Positions 6,744 through 8,287 of a stretch of DNA of 8,287 nucleotides are shown here, one piece after another. The position numbers and the translations under genes are program-made. The stretch's first letter is position 1; the number at the start of each line of letters is the position of its first letter. The stretch is from contig JALSOY010000214.1 in the NCBI GenBank assembly GCA_026986235.1, forward strand, positions 1-8,287, given 5' to 3'. The stretch is from Caldifarciminota bacterium. GTDB lineage: Bacteria > Hydrothermota > Hydrothermia > B15-G9 > WFZT01. The notes beneath the pieces were generated by a model. That model ran no database searches. It was not told the origin of the DNA and worked only from the letters and a program-made list of their open reading frames with translations.

Positions 6744-7827
6744 ACCCGTAGATCATGGATAGAGAAAACCAGATGAGGTTCTGAGAATAGTAATCCCGGG
6801 GATCTCCGAATATCCCCTTTTTGTAAGACTTTAAAATCTTTTTCCTGCAAACTTCAATAAAGACCTTTTTATCAAGTACATACAGGGCGGGCAGAACGCC
6901 TGCATAGATTGAGAGAGCCTCGTAATTCTTTCTTGGAAATCCGTAAACGGTAATCTCAGCTGGTATCATCTCCCTCGCCTTCCAGTAAGAGATCAGCCAC
7001 TTCTGTCTGAGAAGGTATCCAAGAGCCCTCTTCCTTTTAAAAAGATGGTAATCCAGGTAAACATTACTGAAAACTCTGACGGCATCGTAGCTGAAATCAG
7101 AGGTGTTATCAGTGGGATCGTCATCAACTATATAAATTTCACCTGTTTCTGAGTTTACATAAGCCCAGTTAACGGGGAGCCCCACCCAGGTGGATGCCTT
7201 ATCAAGGATCCTGTAGGTCGTGGCAACCAGAGTGTCCCAGGGTCTCGTTCTGTCCAATCTCGCAAAATAGGGGTAAGCAAAGGGCAGGTAGTAACTGGGA
7301 TTAATCTTATAATCCCGTGCGTCAAGGGCCCATTCTCCGGGAAGAACATAGTACCAGTCTTCCACTTTAACGACTTCTTTTGTCCAGATGTCACCCAGGA
7401 TCCTTTTGGCCATAACTTTCAGGGAATCGTCCTTCCATTTTTTGTATCCGAGTATCAGATCAAATGCCATTAACTGGTCTGCATCACCTGCAGAGTTAGA
7501 ATCGAGGACTCCCCAGTTACCCGATTTATCCTTTCCCCACTTCCAGGCAAAAAGCCAGTCTCCGCGGGGGAACCTGAGATTTTTAATGGTCCAGTCGAGT
7601 ACACGGTAAAAGGTCGTCCTGTCACCTGTTATAACCGCCCTCAGCATGGCGTAAGCCTGCCCCTCAGAAGTGGATATGTCCCCGTTGAACCTGTCTATTA
7701 CCCTTCCGTCACTCTGAATAAACTCCTTTTTGTATGTCTCCCAGGAATTAACTAATATTTTTTTTACGGTTTTTGGGTTGCAGTTGTAGGTCATTAGCAT
7801 AAAAATAATTGTCTTAACGAGAATCAT
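6721..7827 (-). CDS. bcsZ: Glycoside hydrolase family 8 endoglucanase, BcsZ type
   Basis: A 368-residue family-8 hydrolase, the same length as I recall for E. coli BcsZ. It should cleave beta-1,4-glucan in the periplasm, trimming or releasing nascent cellulose. Visible motifs: STSEGQAYAML (52-62) with the general acid Glu55; SAGDADQLMAFDLIL (112-126), the family signature with Asp115 and Asp117; SYDAVR (246-251), where Asp248 is the likely general base by analogy with BcsZ; and a C-terminal YYSQNL (346-351). The N-terminus (MILVKTIIFMLMTYNC) is a short hydrophobic export signal; Cys16 is not in a good lipobox, so a lipoprotein is possible but unproven. No Shine-Dalgarno sequence precedes the start; a -10-like TAAAAT ends eight bases upstream, suggesting a nearly leaderless transcript. 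The gene is convergent with bcsB (23 bp overlap) and divergent from the TPR gene, so it is expressed separately from bcsQAB. Confidence 0.93.
   Translation of the reverse strand: MILVKTIIFMLMTYNCNPKTVKKILVNSWETYKKEFIQSDGRVIDRFNGDISTSEGQAYAMLRAVITGDRTTFYRVLDWTIKNLRFPRGDWLFAWKWGKDKSGNWGVLDSNSAGDADQLMAFDLILGYKKWKDDSLKVMAKRILGDIWTKEVVKVEDWYYVLPGEWALDARDYKINPSYYLPFAYPYFARLDRTRPWDTLVATTYRILDKASTWVGLPVNWAYVNSETGEIYIVDDDPTDNTSDFSYDAVRVFSNVYLDYHLFKRKRALGYLLRQKWLISYWKAREMIPAEITVYGFPRKNYEALSIYAGVLPALYVLDKKVFIEVCRKKILKSYKKGIFGDPRDYYSQNLIWFSLSMIYGFTPLPLP
6798..6822 (+). terminator. Intrinsic terminator of the bcs operon, inside the antisense hydrolase gene
   Basis: GGGGAT (6798-6803) pairs with ATCCCC (6812-6817) around an eight-base loop and is followed directly by five T (6818-6822). 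It lies 55 bases after the bcsB stop and is the first hairpin with a T-run on this strand. On the opposite strand the same hairpin is followed by GGGATTA, not T-rich, so it should not stop transcription of the hydrolase gene. The stem is short (6 bp, 4 of them G-C) and the bases also encode hydrolase residues 337-344 (around GDPR). Confidence 0.5.
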
Positions 7828-7837
7828 GGTCTATATT
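7809..7837 (+). promoter_or_regulatory. Candidate promoter of the exported TPR gene
   Basis: TTGTCT (7809-7814, 4 of 6) and TATATT (7832-7837, 5 of 6) lie 17 bases apart, with the -35 inside the 5' end of the divergent hydrolase gene. Transcription would begin near 7844, leaving a leader of about 14 bases that holds the Shine-Dalgarno sequence GGAGGTG (7846-7852). The short leader repeats the arrangement seen at the bcs operon promoter near base 395. Confidence 0.45.
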
Positions 7838-7863
7838 TTAAGTTTGGAGGTGTATCCATGCAA
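7835..7863 (-). promoter_or_regulatory. Candidate promoter of the family-8 hydrolase gene
   Basis: On the minus strand, TTGCAT (7858-7863, 3 of 6 as a -35) and TAAAAT (7835-7840, 5 of 6 as a -10) are separated by 17 bases. A start about seven bases downstream would fall at or next to the ATG (7827), which fits the absence of a Shine-Dalgarno site. The -35 half is weak and overlaps the TPR gene's start codon. Confidence 0.35.
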
Positions 7864-8287
7864 ATTATCAACCTGTTTTTAGTGATGGGTTTACTTTTTT
7901 CTGCCCAGCCAAAGAAAGCAAAAGGGGATGTTTACGGACTGGATGTCCGCCTGAAGATCGCAAGATCGTTAAAAGAGGCTGGAAAATTTGACGCAGCAGA
8001 AAAGGCTTATAGAGATCTCCTAAAATATTATCCCAACTACCCACCTGCAATGAAAGAACTCGCCGAGGTCCTGAGTACGAAAAAATCAGGATGGAACGAA
8101 GCCATTAGATTGCTCAGGAAGTATCTGAAAAAGAAACCCAATGACGCTGACGCCCATTATTTACTCGCAAAACTCTACATTTACAAATCAAACCTCAAAG
8201 ACGCTGAGAGAGAACTGAAAATTACCCTGAAACTGAATCCAAAAAACATCGAGGCCAGGATGGACCTCGCAAGGGTCCTTTACTGGC
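7858..8287 (+). CDS. bcsC: Exported TPR protein, probable BcsC N-terminus, truncated by the window end
   Basis: The frame is open from ATG 7858 to the last base, giving 143 codons with no stop. GGAGGTG (7846-7852) sits five bases before the start. Residues 1-16 (MQIINLFLVMGLLFSA) form a signal peptide. Tetratricopeptide repeats then follow at about 27-60, 61-95, 96-129 and from 130 onward, with typical positions such as AGKFDAAEKAYRDLL, WNEAIRLLRKYL and LKDAERELKITLKLNP. BcsC begins exactly this way: a signal peptide, a long periplasmic TPR superhelix, then an outer-membrane beta-barrel that exports cellulose. The neighbouring hydrolase gene supports that role, since bcsZ and bcsC are adjacent in many operons. 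Whether the barrel is present lies beyond the window; a separate TPR lipoprotein or scaffold is the alternative. The CDS call is firm, the bcsC name moderate. Confidence 0.8.
   Translation, partial: MQIINLFLVMGLLFSAQPKKAKGDVYGLDVRLKIARSLKEAGKFDAAEKAYRDLLKYYPNYPPAMKELAEVLSTKKSGWNEAIRLLRKYLKKKPNDADAHYLLAKLYIYKSNLKDAERELKITLKLNPKNIEARMDLARVLYW

Noticed and set aside
7155..7394. A 79-codon minus-strand frame inside the hydrolase gene
   Set aside because: It overlaps the conserved hydrolase frame on the same strand and has low-complexity, shadow-like composition.
7780..7827. Lipoprotein signal in the family-8 hydrolase (Cys16)
   Set aside because: The residues before the Cys (MTYN) do not fit a lipobox, so I note it only as a possibility in the gene entry.

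Overview
The window carries a bacterial cellulose biosynthesis (bcs) locus, nearly complete, from what looks like a diderm (two-membrane) bacterium. The diderm inference rests on a periplasmic, membrane-anchored BcsB, an exported family-8 glycosidase and an exported TPR protein of the BcsC type. Proteins rich in Lys and Glu, preference for AGA/AGG arginine codons and strong Shine-Dalgarno sites suggest a thermophilic or poorly cultured lineage. The phylum cannot be fixed from the window.

Layout. (1) Bases 1-390 hold the 3' part of an unrelated small membrane protein gene that I do not recognise. (2) A short gap (391-444) contains a good sigma-70-like promoter. It opens a tight same-strand operon: a BcsD-like subunit gene (445-1110), a small highly charged unknown gene (1110-1514), a BcsQ/Soj-type ParA ATPase gene (1524-2318), bcsA (2315-4438) and bcsB (4455-6743). 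Neighbours overlap by 1-4 bases or lie 9-16 bases apart. (3) The family-8 glycoside hydrolase gene (bcsZ type) runs on the opposite strand (6721-7827) and its 3' end overlaps the 3' end of bcsB by 23 bp. A likely terminator for the bcs operon lies inside it. (4) A 30-bp divergent gap separates the hydrolase gene from a rightward gene for an exported TPR protein (7858 to the window end, truncated), probably the start of bcsC or an equivalent export scaffold.

How the parts should work together: BcsA polymerises UDP-glucose into beta-1,4-glucan and threads it through the inner membrane. It keeps the PilZ c-di-GMP site and the gating loop, so it should be c-di-GMP activated. BcsB guides the chain in the periplasm, the hydrolase trims or releases glucan there, and the TPR protein would lead it to the outer membrane. 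Upstream, the BcsD-like protein, the charged partner and the ParA-type ATPase form a putative cytoplasmic module for positioning or arranging synthases. This is the least described part of the locus. The charged 134-residue protein, with its repeated K-x-T-A-[RK]-x-F-F motif, is the best candidate for something new.
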